NCBI GenBank assembly: GCA_023374045.1
Contig: CM041779.1
Location: forward strand, 271,780,062-271,844,061
Length of the DNA stretch: 64,000 bases
Source of the DNA: Limonium bicolor
Lineage: Eukaryota > Streptophyta > Magnoliopsida > Caryophyllales > Plumbaginaceae
Direction: 5' to 3'
Shown piece by piece: positions 38,077-49,690 of the stretch (position 1 is the first letter of the stretch; every line of letters starts with the position of its first letter). The position numbers and the translations under genes are program-made. Below the pieces are notes generated by a model, which did not search any database, was not told where the DNA came from, and saw only the letters and a program-made list of their open reading frames with translations.

Positions 38077-39379
38077 TAGACCTGGCAATTTGACCCAACC
38101 CGAAACCCAACCCGAACCCAACCCATATTTTTGCGGGGGTTAGGGTCTTGATTATTGACCCATCTATTTTTTGGGTTGGGTTAGGGTAATAAGCTAATTT
38201 TGTGGGTTGGGTTAGGGTAGAGATCTTAACCCATGACCCAACCCGAAACCCGAAAATATATTTATTAATAATGAAAAATAAAAATATAATTCACAATTAT
38301 ATTATATATATATTATTTTCAGATCAAGCTATACCTTAACCTTAAGCCCAAGTGTAGTTGGACTATTCCACCTTTAATAATATCACATAATATTAACTAA
38401 ACAAACGGCTAACTGCTGCATATCAAACAAAGGGCCTAACCAGACCTTAACATAATGTTGAAAACCTAAATGCTCTCGTCTTGTAGACTCACATCCATTG
38501 TTCTTCTCTTTGTCGTTGTTCATGTCTATGTCGCTCTTCATCTCTGCCCAAGGTTTGTTTTTCTAATTCTCACTACCATAGTTGTTCTTAGAGAACATAT
38601 GTACGTTAGATTATTTAGAAAGGTGAACAATAGTAGGTGATATGTATTTTTGTAAGTAGGATCTTGATTGTAGACCTCTTAGTGAATTCTGAAGCCAACA
38701 ATACAGATAGTGTGCTGAAAAAATTCCTTAACTGTTGGTAACAATTAAGTTATTGTGATTGTACTTTTCTCAGGCATGAGCACTCAATTTTAACAAGTGT
38801 AATTATTTAAAACTATCAGTCATAGTTTGAGGCTTTGAGCTCTCAGTTTATAAATTATTTCTAACTTTAGAAGATTTGTCTTTAGTATATTCTCTAATGC
38901 ATAATGAAGATTTTCATTTTCATTTCCCCCTTTTTATTAAGGGCATAGGATCATGTGCATATCTAGATAGGATTCCTCCCCAACAGTGGTAGAGCTTTAG
39001 GCTCAGATTGATAAATATAAACTTATGGAAAAAGTATGTGTTATTTCTATTCATGGGAAATTAGTGCAGTACTTTTACATTCTTGTATAACATGGAGTTT
39101 GTTTAAAGTTGAGTCGATCAAGCAAGATTACTTCTCTTCCTTTTGTGTCATCCTAATTAGATTTTTTTATTAATTCTCTCCTCAATCCATCTAAATTATT
39201 GTATGCTTAAAAAAATGGGTTGGGTGGGTGGGTTAGGGTGAAGGATTTTAAAGGGTTGGGTTAGGGTCATGATTTACTGACCCCATCCATTTTTGGGTTG
39301 GGTTGGGGTTGATGATATTTTAAATGGGTTGGGTTAGGGTTGATATCAACCGACCCAGTGACCCAAATTGCCAGGTCTA
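38077..39379. mobile_element. Complete non-autonomous hAT element, 1303 bp
   Basis: The termini TAGACCTGGCAATTTG and CAAATTGCCAGGTCTA are perfect inverted repeats over 15-16 bp, flanked by an exact 8-bp duplication. Subterminal regions on both sides hold many GGGTTGGGTTAGGGT-like units in opposite orientation, typical of transposase-binding subterminal repeats. The interior has no transposase frame. It is inserted within the LTR hairpin array and so is younger than that LTR. Confidence 0.92.
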
Positions 39380-39387
39380 CTCCCACG
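39380..39387. repeat. hAT target-site duplication CTCCCACG (right)
   Basis: Exact partner of 38069-38076. Confidence 0.9.
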
Positions 39388-39400
39388 CCTGCAGCAAACA

Positions 39401-39427
39401 ACCGGACCTCCCCACAGGGGCGGTCCA
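39401..39427. repeat. Hairpin array module 3 after hAT insertion
   Basis: CCGGACCTCCCC with GGGGCGGTCC continues the array at 37945-38058 after a 1.3-kb interruption; the stem is shorter and altered. Confidence 0.6.
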
Positions 39428-41336
39428 CTGCAGAACCAGTTTTATAATGTGTTTTCTCCTCTTTTTGAACTCCAAATTCATCCCAATTTTTTCCTATGCT
39501 TACACATGTTCTCCCACATGTTTAACATCTTTTGGGCACTTAAACCCTCTCCAAACATCCCAAAAATTCCTTAAACTTTTACTCAACTTTTACTAAGTCC
39601 TTAACACTTAGAACATTTTTTTTCTCTTACACTCATACTTGTATTCTTGCCTAAAACCAAAGTGTTCCCTCACTACCTTATAACCATCCTTTTAAACATC
39701 ATTTGCACTACAACCAACCCCTTTACACAACTTCCTAGGTCTTTCCCACAAGTTCTTGTTTTAAGACTTAACAAGGCATTACTCTTCCATTGCTCACCAA
39801 ACTTTGCACAAGACTAAGATACACCCTTACCACTACTTTGGCATGCTTATAATTACCCATTTGATTCTCTAAACTTCCATGAACAATGCCCAAGTCATTC
39901 TTATACTTATGAACACCTAAATTCCCTTTCTTTCACCAAATCAACCCTTAGCAATTCCTAGTGAAACCTAGGTCACCATACCTCATTAAAACACCTAAAC
40001 TTCTTATTTTATACTCAAATTTTGACATAGCTCCCTTAGTATTTCCTTACACACCAAACACAAGGTTTCTCACCTCTGAACACTCAAGAACACTTATTCA
40101 CACAAAAAATGTTTTACACACAACTAAGCCTTAAACTACACTACATAACATATAGTGCATAATTTAAATTGCTTGGCACTTAGGCCCTTAAATTACATAA
40201 ACCTTAAACACTGAATTTCCCACATAATATATGCCTTTGACCTGCGAATACATACAACAACACATATGCCTTTTACTAAACCCTTGAGAGTATTTTTCTA
40301 GCTCATTTACCATTGGCTCCTTAAGTTGTTTATTAAGCATTTTAAAGCTCAATTTTCCTAAGGCACTTTAGGTTAGGTTTTTACCTATTTTTCCTTTCAA
40401 ACTTTTTTTTCTTGTTTCCTTGAATAGGAAATGAGCAAGGAACTTGATCACTTGTCAATCTTCTATCCACACACAAGTAAAGATAATGAGCATTATGCTT
40501 CATGCTTAAATTCATTAATAAACCTTAGGTTATGCAATGTCTTAAAACACATAAATGAATGTTTTACCTTAGAATTGAATAGGAATTGGATTAAGTAGCA
40601 AGAGAGGACTCCACCTAGCCCTTGAAAGATTGAAATAAAGCTATAACAAAGCAAGGTAAAGACACCATTAATGATGTTTTTCGGCCAACATCAAAACAAG
40701 AAGGAAATGGAGTTTTTCTTTGAGTTTCCTTACCTTGAAGCAAAGGAGAACAACAAGGTGTGAAAAGATGAGCTCAAGCTCCTTCCATGGTGATTCCTCT
40801 TGGCACCAAAATGGAGGTTTTAGAGTTTTGAAAAGACAAGATTGTAGAGCTTGACTAAACTAAGAGAATGGTGGTCTTGAAATTATTTTTGGAGCATGGA
40901 GCTAGGAGTTATGGACAATCAAAGAAGGAGAATGGTGTGAGCTGTAGCAAAACCGTGAATGGAGAGGAGGAAGATAGGTTGGAGACGGTTGGAAGGCAAG
41001 AAAATGAAGAGAATAAGAAGAAACTAGCTAGTTTAGATATTTAAGTAGTAAAAGCAAATAGTAACTTACTTTATCACTTTACTTACTTATTAAACTAGCA
41101 AAGGGATGACTCACCCTTGTAAAAACCGGCCCCCATTATCTACTTAGGGGTAGTTTGGTCTTTGTTGACCAATTAATTCACTTATATTAACTTATGTTAT
41201 AAACTAGATTAATTTAGTTACTATTCACAAAACAAGGCACATAATTGTGAAATTTTTGATTTCCGATTGATTTAGACTTCCTAATGTGATACTAAGTAGT
41301 ACACATGTTAATTAAAGAGTAATGATGGACATTTAG

Positions 41337-42696
41337 TGAAATACCCCGAACTTAAATATGGTGATTAAATTATTCTAATATGGTATTTAAAGGCGTAATA
41401 GTGCCTAAGTAATTTTGGTAAAGAAAATAAATCCAAAAGAAATGAGAAAACGCTAAAATAAACGTTAAATAACCATAGGAGGTACAAGACCTCGGTTAGC
41501 GTATTATATGGATTCCTAGGGCTTAATAAGACCCAAATAATATATGGGAACAACTCCCGAAGAAAACGGATCCAAATAAGGTAATAAAGCGCTAATAGAG
41601 CTTTAGCGCAGTTTTTCGAGAAAACCTGAAAACATGATTTTCAGTGGTCAAAATGAACCGTAAAACTATAAATCATTAAAAACTTATTAAGCATTAACGG
41701 GAGCTTAGTAACCAATAAAAATAAAGAAACGAGAAAATACCGGAAAACGGGCCCGGTTAGTGAATATTATCAAAACCGGGTAAAATAACGAGCGTTTTCT
41801 GTAAAAGACGAAAAACACTCCAGCTAGTATAACAGTGGGGGCCGATTTTTACTGGTGTAAATAGCTCTCTCTCACACACACACAAGTAACAAATAAGTAA
41901 ATCAAAAGCAAAAAGTAAAAAGTACAAAAGTAAATAACACCCTCTCTCCTCTTATTATCTCATTTCTCTACTCTCTCTCCAATTCCCTTCCCTCTCTCAC
42001 GATGGACTCCCCCTCTCTGCAGCACACTCCTCTCCTTCCTCCCTTCTCTCATTGCAGCCGATTTTGGAAGCTCCTCCATGGCTTCCATGGCTTCCCTTCT
42101 TTCTCTTCATGCTCTAGCTCCATTTAAGCTCCAAATGTAAAATAAAATACATATTTGAACTCCCCTCTTCAAGCTCTACATTTCTATCTTTTCAAAATCC
42201 GAAAATGAGCAACTTAATCTCCATGGGTTTTGAGCATTTGAAGAATAAATGACACCATTTCGAAGCATGGAGTCTCTCTTCCTCCTAAGGTAAAAAGTTT
42301 CAAGAAAAACCGTTTTTCTTCACTCTCTATAGTGGCCGATTTTGCCCCCTTTGTAATGCCTTGCTTTCTTCTTTATTTGAGCTTGGTTCAACTCTCCAAT
42401 GGTGGAGGAACTCTTCCTTTCATTCAAGGCTTAAAAACCTCTCTTAAAAGCTCCAAGGTAAAAACCCTAACTAATGGTAATTTAAACCCTTCATTGAATT
42501 AGTGAAGTTTTAAGAGATTAGAAGTTTGATTATATTCTCTTTATGTAATTTGGGTGTTGGGATGGAGTTTGGAAACTCCATCCCCCACATGACCGATTTT
42601 TGCGAGAAAAAGAGAAGGAGAAGAATTGGAAAAGAAATGAAGGAAATATAAGCTCAAGGTAAGAGCTCTTCCTTAATGCTAAATTTTAATGCATTA
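41337..42696 (+). mobile_element. 5' part of a plus-strand LARD-family LTR, cut by the gap
   Basis: Starts TGAAATACCCCGAAC, the complement of the LTR ends at 21017 and 30983, and aligns with their complement up to the gap (the segment ending AATTTTAATGCATTA matches the complement near 19700). It is nested in the LTR to its left. Its array region and 3' end would be in the gap. Confidence 0.8.
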
Positions 42697-43196
42697 NNNN
42701 NNNNNNNNNNNNNNNNNNNNNNNNNNNNNNNNNNNNNNNNNNNNNNNNNNNNNNNNNNNNNNNNNNNNNNNNNNNNNNNNNNNNNNNNNNNNNNNNNNNN
42801 NNNNNNNNNNNNNNNNNNNNNNNNNNNNNNNNNNNNNNNNNNNNNNNNNNNNNNNNNNNNNNNNNNNNNNNNNNNNNNNNNNNNNNNNNNNNNNNNNNNN
42901 NNNNNNNNNNNNNNNNNNNNNNNNNNNNNNNNNNNNNNNNNNNNNNNNNNNNNNNNNNNNNNNNNNNNNNNNNNNNNNNNNNNNNNNNNNNNNNNNNNNN
43001 NNNNNNNNNNNNNNNNNNNNNNNNNNNNNNNNNNNNNNNNNNNNNNNNNNNNNNNNNNNNNNNNNNNNNNNNNNNNNNNNNNNNNNNNNNNNNNNNNNNN
43101 NNNNNNNNNNNNNNNNNNNNNNNNNNNNNNNNNNNNNNNNNNNNNNNNNNNNNNNNNNNNNNNNNNNNNNNNNNNNNNNNNNNNNNNNNNNNNNNN
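42697..43196. other. Assembly gap, 500 N
   Basis: Exactly 500 undetermined bases, a typical placeholder for unknown length. Open frames reported across it have no meaning. It probably hides the rest of the LTR beginning at 41337. Confidence 0.98.
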
Positions 43197-44330
43197 ACCA
43201 CTCTAGTGGGTAGGTCGGGTTGAAGATTTCCTCTTAAGTTTTGAACGCCCCAGGCGACCGCCTCAGTGGTCGGTCGGGCTAAAGAATTGCTCTCGGGTTT
43301 CGACCGCCCAGTGGGTCAATCAGGTTAAAATTGTGCATGTGTTGTTTTCTTCCAGAGGCGACCTCCCTAGGACAAAAATTTTGTCCAAATCTGTGTTTTT
43401 ATAAATGAAAACTAGGCACACTCTTTTCCTTAATTATTCACACACGGTTCCAGTTTTCTCTCACAACCAAAGAGGCGAAAAGACAAGAGATAAGAAGAGA
43501 ATAAAAGAGGAGAAAAATAAGAGAAGAAAGAGGAGGAATACTCCACCTCCATTAAACTCCCAAACTCCATTAATGGTTATTTCTTACTCTTTCTCGCTCC
43601 TTTACTCTCTAATGCTTGAGTAGACTCTATTTTACCTTAGGATGGGGTTTGACCCTAAAATCCCCAAATATTGCTTGTAACCCTACCTCATTGAATGTCA
43701 TTGTTTTTATCTTTTAAATTCCTCATTAATGCTCTAAAGTGATCATCTATTGCATTTATGGTGACTCCTAACAATATTAGGTTTTAAGTTAAGAGTTGAG
43801 ACCAAGTGAGAGATAAACCCTAACTTGTATTCTCTAAATTAGGGGGGAAGGGTAGAACTCTAGGGATATTGTTAAAGAGCTTGTGATTGATGCTATCTAA
43901 GGACTCTAACCTTCTTTGAATTAATAGGTGTGATTAAATAGGTAAGATTTAATTGGTCCAAGATTTGGGAAATCTTTATATTAACTCTAATAGAAAACAA
44001 GAATGAGGTAGAAGTAAGAGCATGTTTTGGGGGATTTAGGTGATTCCCACTATCCTAGGGTAAATTCCATCCAAACCACTAACACACCATTTTAGTTTAA
44101 TTGTTTGTTTTCCTCATTTCATCAAATCAAATCATCAAGCTTGCCTCCAGCTAAACCCACTTTTCCACTCTTATATTACAATTACTAGATACCGAAGCTA
44201 GGTATTTAGAAACCAATTTCCTTATGGATATGACCTTGTTGCGCTACATTGATTTAGGTGCAGTTGCCCTTGTGTTTTCTTAAGGTTATATTGTTATAGT
44301 ATGTTCTTACAACACAATTGTTGTTAAAGA
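43197..44330. mobile_element. LTR-like retroelement fragment with GGTCGG inverted repeats
   Basis: 43197-43340 has repeated GACCGCC / GGTCGGTCGGG segments, a further GC-rich inverted-repeat cluster. Then follow AT-rich sequence and a segment (44225-44275) reading GGATATGACCTTGTTGCGCT, similar to a phrase often seen near the end of Athila/Tat LTRs. Boundaries are not determinable because of the gap. No gene. Confidence 0.4.
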
Positions 44331-45563
44331 ATAGTAAAGCATGTCTTATTAACATGGATGGTCCTGACTTTGGTCAAATTATCTTTATTGAAGATGAAAT
44401 GCTTGAGAAATTTCGTATAGTTTAGCATAGTGGTAGTGAGGTCCACAAATGGGATATTGACACTTAACTGTTTCAGCACTACAATAAACTTCCCTTACTT
44501 AGCATCAAGTCTCTGCTTTTCAACTCAGTTGGGGAAAGGAAAAAATGGTTCATATGGAGAGGGTTTTTGTGTGGGTGGGTCCATGGGGGCATTATGAGAA
44601 GTTTTGTCTATTGGTAACTGAACCCTATCTTCATTATCCTCTCGGGGTTCATTAAACTCGTGCGACATTTGGATTCCCTTAGTCTTTTTGCCGCTTCTCA
44701 ACGTAATTGCCTTGACCCATTATTTTTCATCCTCCAACTTGCCTTTTTATTTTTCATAGTTGGCAAGGAGTCTCACAAGATACATCCTCACTTCATGGAT
44801 GTTCTCACAAAATTTTAAAGATGCTTTAAGTTGGCTTATCCATCTTTTGGATGCTTCAGCTGACATTGCCCATCCTTGATGAAAAGGGTGGTATTCCAAA
44901 GCCTTAACCTCATCAAACACTTCAACCTCTTCTTCTTCTCTTTCTTTCACAATGATAACTTTGAGGCGCTCCTTTGGGCTTGGTTTTGGTTGACATAGGA
45001 GTGTACCAACTAGTCTTTGAGAGAATTGTTGGGAGATTTGGTCAAGTTGGGTTTTGATATTTTTGTTAAATGTCATTTGGTTTACATTGAAAGCTTCTTG
45101 GTTGACCTTGAAGGTAACTTGTTATGTGGATGTAGTTTTAGCAATTGAGAAGAAGGTCTTCATCATATCATTCAAATCAATATTCCCATCAAGAGGGTTG
45201 CTATTGTTGGAAACCCGGAAGAACTTGAGATTTATAGCCCATTTAAGAGATGCTAACTTGAGGAGAGGCTTGGGGTCTATATTCCATGGAGTTATTGGAT
45301 ATATTACTTGGTCCTCCTTGGTTCTAATCATTGTTCATTCATGAGAAATTTGGGAAATTTCTCCATGGATAGTTGTTGTTGTTGTATAAATTTCCGGGGC
45401 GGTTACCTACAAAGTTCACATCTTCATGATTGCCCATGTAACATTTCCCTTCAAAGTCATGGGTCTTATGAGGACCCGCACAAATGACACTTCCCTTCAT
45501 AGATGGCCTAGAAGAAGGCGAAGCTACTACTTTTGCGGTCTCTTTTTGTCTAATTCATGAAAT
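44331..45563 (-). pseudogene. Degraded Athila/Tat-type Ty3-Gypsy gag fragment
   Basis: Minus-strand pieces in several frames resemble Athila-lineage Gag. In order they are: a short cysteine/histidine stretch (CAGPHKTHDFEGKC, about 45480-45440), followed by YNNNNYPWRNFPNFS (45395-45350); an IKTQLDQISQQFSQ coiled segment (about 45058), then QPKPSPKE; and downstream a KQLSVNIPFVD ... NYTKFLKH segment (about 44480-44400). All have counterparts of similar order in plant Athila Gag. Stop codons and frame changes separate them, so it cannot make a full Gag. LTRs for this copy were not found. Confidence 0.75.
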
Positions 45564-47230
45564 GCCCTAAATTAAAAAGAAAGTAACAAAATACCACTAC
45601 ATTTTTGTAGAAGTCCATGAAATGTCACTATGTCATTGACTAGAAGAGAAAAGGACAAAAATACCCATACTAGTTCACAAAGTACTTTTAAAGTTCACAA
45701 TATGCCCCTAAGTGTTAAAAAATTACTAAAATTCATAAAATATTCAAAATAATTTTAATATATATAACTAGAAAAGATAAAAGATAAAAAAAAAAAAATA
45801 GAATAAAATAGCAGAAGATATTGAAAAAGGGTAAATATTCAGATTTTGAAAAATAGGAGTACCATAAAGAAGATGGGGGAATAACAGAAGGGAGACAAAG
45901 GGGCCGAAGAAGGGGAAATAGGAAAACCATAATTTATACCAAAGACAAGAACGGTTACCAGACAAAGTTACATATTTTTTTCTACTAATTAAATTATTTA
46001 TTCAAAAAATAATATAATATTTAACTAATATTAAGAATTTTTTTAAATGTATATTCTATTTTGACATATAAATTTATGACATAATATTTATGTCATAAAC
46101 TTATCTGCAAAATAGGATAAAAATTATTAAAAATAAAATTTGAAAATATTTGTTAAAAATAGAAAAAATTGAATAAAAAAAAATAAGTAATATTTTTTCA
46201 AAAATATAAATTATTCATTCAAAATCAATTATGCCACAAAGTTATCTTTAAAATAGAATATAAAATTTTTAAAAATAAATTTTCTAAATATTAGTTAAAA
46301 ATAAAATATTTGATAATTTAAATTGATAGAAAAAATCAAACTGAAAAATGTTAGGGAAAATTTGTGGTATTTAATTGGTATAAATTGGTTGTAAAATTGG
46401 TATAAATTATGTTTACAACATGTTCCTTTTTATGATACTGAAATAATTAAAAAAATCTTAGAAACATTTATTTTTTTTCAATATATTATGATATTTTAAT
46501 ATATTTTTAATTTTTTTAATTATTTAAATATTTATTATATTTATCTATATTTATATAGTATTTTGAATTTTTGTGAATTTTTAACACTTAGGGCATATTG
46601 TGAACTTTCAAAGTTCTTTGTTAACTAGTAGGAGTATATTTGTCTTTTTATTTCTAGTCAATGACATAGGGGCATTTTGTGGACTTTTACAAAAATATAG
46701 TGGCATTTTGTGACTTTCTTATTATTTTGGGACATTTTATGAATTAGGTAAAAATATAGTAGCATTTAATGAAATTTCCCAAAAAAAATCTAAACAATGT
46801 AAGGTAAAAATTATGGTATTTAATTGGTATAAATTGGCTGTAAAATTGGTGTAAATTATGTGTTTACAACACTTTGTTCTTTTTTATGATACTGAATAAT
46901 TTTTTAAAAAATATAAGAATTTTTTAATATATTATGATATTTTAATATATTTTTATTATATTTTTCAATTTTTATAATTTAAATTTATTATAGTTATCTA
47001 TGTTTATATAGTATTTTGAATTTTTGTGATTTTTTAACACTTATGGGCATGTGAACTTCAAATTTACTTTGTTAACCGGTAGGGGTATTTTTGTCTTTTT
47101 TCTTTCTGGTCAATGGTATAGTGACATTTCATGGACTTTTACAAAAATATAGTGGCATTTTGTGACTTTCTTTTTGTATTGGGGCATTTCATAAATTAGG
47201 AAAAAATAGTGGCATTTCATGAAATTTCCC
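45546..47230. mobile_element. Mutator-like non-autonomous element (GGCATTTCATGAAATTTCCC ends), left end truncated, right half duplicated
   Basis: The left part (TCATGAAATGCC onward) and right part (46560-46779, ending TCATGAAATTTCCC) are inverted copies of each other and match the complete element at 60095-61305. The right half is repeated: 46355-46785 and 46800-47230 both contain GGTATTTAATTGGTATAAATTGG and end with the same terminus. The interior is very AT-rich and holds no transposase. Confidence 0.75.
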
Positions 47231-48189
47231 ATAATATTTTAAATTTCCTAATATAATACTCTCTTTTATGATGCTTAAGTATCTATGATAATATTGTATA
47301 GTTTACATATAAATCATATATATATATATATATTTCAATAGTTGTACAATTTTACCTATCATTTATATATGTGTAACTTTATACAATGTAATTTTTTTTA
47401 GTATTTTTCTGTTAACAGCTTAATAATAATATATGTTAAAATATTATTGGTCGCCTATTAATTTTATCAAATCACAATCTGATACCTTTCATGTTATAAG
47501 AATATTAACTTTAATATCATGCAATTGTTATGGAATATAATGAAGTAACACCTTGTTTCGATAAATCTAACGCCAATCACTCTTAGCATGGTTGACAGTT
47601 TATATAGTCTAAACGTATAGTTTAAGTAACATCCATATGTATATTTAGTACAATTTTGATAACATCAGAATTCATTGTGTATCTTAATATACACTTCTAT
47701 ACAGTTTTTATATGCCAAATGTACATATTTTAGACTATATATAGCCATCTATAGCTACGTCTAAACGTAGCTAAGAAATTATGTGGTACATATTTGGTAG
47801 TGAGACTAGAGACAATACGCTAGAATGCAAAATGATTTTGACTCTAGAAGCAACTTTCTTTCACTTCCTCTTCTCGGTTCCATTGTTTTATTTTCTTGTT
47901 TCCACCATTTTCCAGGTTTTTATTTTTTCTCCCTATCTATGTGATCTTAGTCTATCTTATTCAAGGGAGAACATTCAAGCCCTTGAATCTTTTCTGATGG
48001 TTTGTTTCTTCTCCTTTTTCTCTTTTTCTATCTTTTTTCTCCTCTACTACTCGGTTTTTTTTTCTTCTCAGCTTTCAAAGCAATACTATCTGCATGTCTA
48101 CTTTATAACACTCATCATTTCTGGTTATGCTTAAGATTTTGTTGGTTTATGTGATTTTGTTTATGATACTATTGTTAGGATCGGTGAGG
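47231..48189. other. AT-rich intergenic sequence, no supported gene
   Basis: Low-complexity AT-rich DNA with a short TA run near 47315. A 117-codon frame at 47781-48134 gives a Phe/Ser-rich hydrophobic peptide from T/C-rich sequence. I recognise no family and do not support it. Confidence 0.5.
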
Positions 48190-48720
48190 ATTTTATGAGA
48201 TAATAAATTCGCACGCAGATAAAAGAGTGACACAAGATGTAACGTGGTTCGGCCCGAAGCCTAATCCACGGGAGAAGAAGAACACGAAGATCACTAATTG
48301 TCAGGAGTTACAAAGGATCATTAGAGATTTTCCCGAACCCCAACTAATGCTATTGTGTTTCCCTTGTATTTTGAGATGTTGTCTTGAACCATGGAATACA
48401 ATCCTATTTATAACTGAGGATGACTCCCTTCACTACCCACTTGAATAACCCGTAACTTAACTCATAAAGGTTACATTAAGTCAGGTATAATGGTCCACTA
48501 ACACCCCCATAAATAGCTACATTGAAACGGCTAAAAAACTCTTCTAAAACTCCTCATTAACTCATCCTTTATTAGTGAAAACTTTCAAAAGACTTCATAA
48601 CTCACCGTTTTAATTCTTATGAGAAACTTAACAATAGGAAGGCGAAACTTTCCAATTAACTCCATAAGAAAACGTAACGGGATATGAGTCATTATCTTAA
48701 CAACTATTTCTATTTTCGGT
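48190..48720. mobile_element. Possible LTR/TRIM-like fragment
   Basis: Contains the phrase GATGTAACGTGGTTCGGC, of a kind I associate with LTRs of plant Copia and TRIM elements (CGTGGTTCGGC). No terminal repeats or duplication were identified, so the class and boundaries are uncertain. Confidence 0.25.
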
Positions 48721-49690
48721 TGTGCTTATTATTTTGACAGAGGAGGCCTGCTTTGTTTTTTTTAAGTTTGACTGTTCTACGACCGATGGGTGAAGTTGCA
48801 ATTTTGGGTCCCTATGTCCTGCAAATGGTTTTGATTATCAAGTGCGAAATGAAGTTAATCGGCACGATGGAGAGAAAACTGATGTCGGTTTCTTCAAAGT
48901 CATAAACCGCTTAATCTCACTTGACACATTTACTGATCTTGACTCTAAAGCTGTGATCTTCTTCTCATTTGCACACACCATCAAGGAACTCTCTGGACCT
49001 GCTGAAGCTTGGTGGCGATTAGCATAAAATCTGGAGTAGGAGGAGGAAGCAAAATCATGTGCTTCCATCTCTGTTTTGTCATCCTCATTAGACGAGGTCA
49101 TCACTTTTGGAAAACCGTGTTTGGTTGAATGTCCATAAGGTTTTGTGTTTCAGTGGAGGTATCCATAGGGGTTTAGATGTTGGTGGGTGCTTGCATGGCT
49201 GGATCAACAAAGCAATATCGGTGTTGACTTCAAAAAATGTCAGTAAAGATTTGAAATGGTTGAAGACCATTACAAATTCGATTGGTAAGAAGACAACTTT
49301 GAGTGTGAGGAGTCAAATTAAGAAGTCTGTTTTCAATTTTGAAGAACATTCAAGAATGGTTGGGTGTGACTCCTAAAGATGATTCACAAAAAACTGATTC
49401 TTCCACTGGTGATTGATCGGAATTTTGGAAAAATGGGATGCTGACGATTGGTTTGATTACTTATGTAATACGCCTCAACCTAGGCAGCTACGAATAGTGG
49501 TATTCGTTAGGCTGGATGTCTATGATATTACTCAAATGAGGGAGCACATATATCTGAAGTTAGATATGGCTAGAGGGGTCGACATGGTAGTGAACTTTCA
49601 GAATGCTTTCTGTCCATTGATGGATACTCTAAGTTTCTTAATTTTTTGCACGGCTGTGTTGTTAAGAGAGGATTAAATGAAAAAAAAAAA
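48721..49690 (+). other. Possible gene fragments, family not recognised
   Basis: Three short plus-strand frames lie close together: 48842-49027 (VINRLISLDTFTDLDSKAV and AEAWWRLA segments), 49107-49376 and 49413-49676. They have mixed amino-acid composition, less repetitive than frames in the surrounding repeats. They may be exons of a decayed gene or chance frames. I recognise no domain, and splice signals do not clearly join them. Confidence 0.25.

Larger units (their letters stand above)
36560..41336 (-). mobile_element. LARD-family LTR interrupted by a hAT element and truncated by another LTR
   Basis: Begins TGTAACACCCC and aligns with 3597-7637 (for example CCTGTGGCCCGACGTGAG at 37321). 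Removing the hAT insertion and one duplication copy leaves about 3.47 kb. It stops at GGACATTTAG (41336), where TGAAATACCCC of another LTR begins; the relative at 7637 continues past this point. No primer site lies at its left edge, so the internal region is missing and this may be a solo or recombined LTR. Confidence 0.75.

Noticed and set aside
38080..39360. Interstitial telomere repeats (GGGTTAGGG, CCCTAACC-like)
   Set aside because: They sit as inverted subterminal repeats of a hAT element and are not a regular telomeric array.
47781..48134. 117-aa hydrophobic ORF
   Set aside because: Phe/Ser-rich product of T/C-rich DNA; no family, no splice context and no supporting neighbours.
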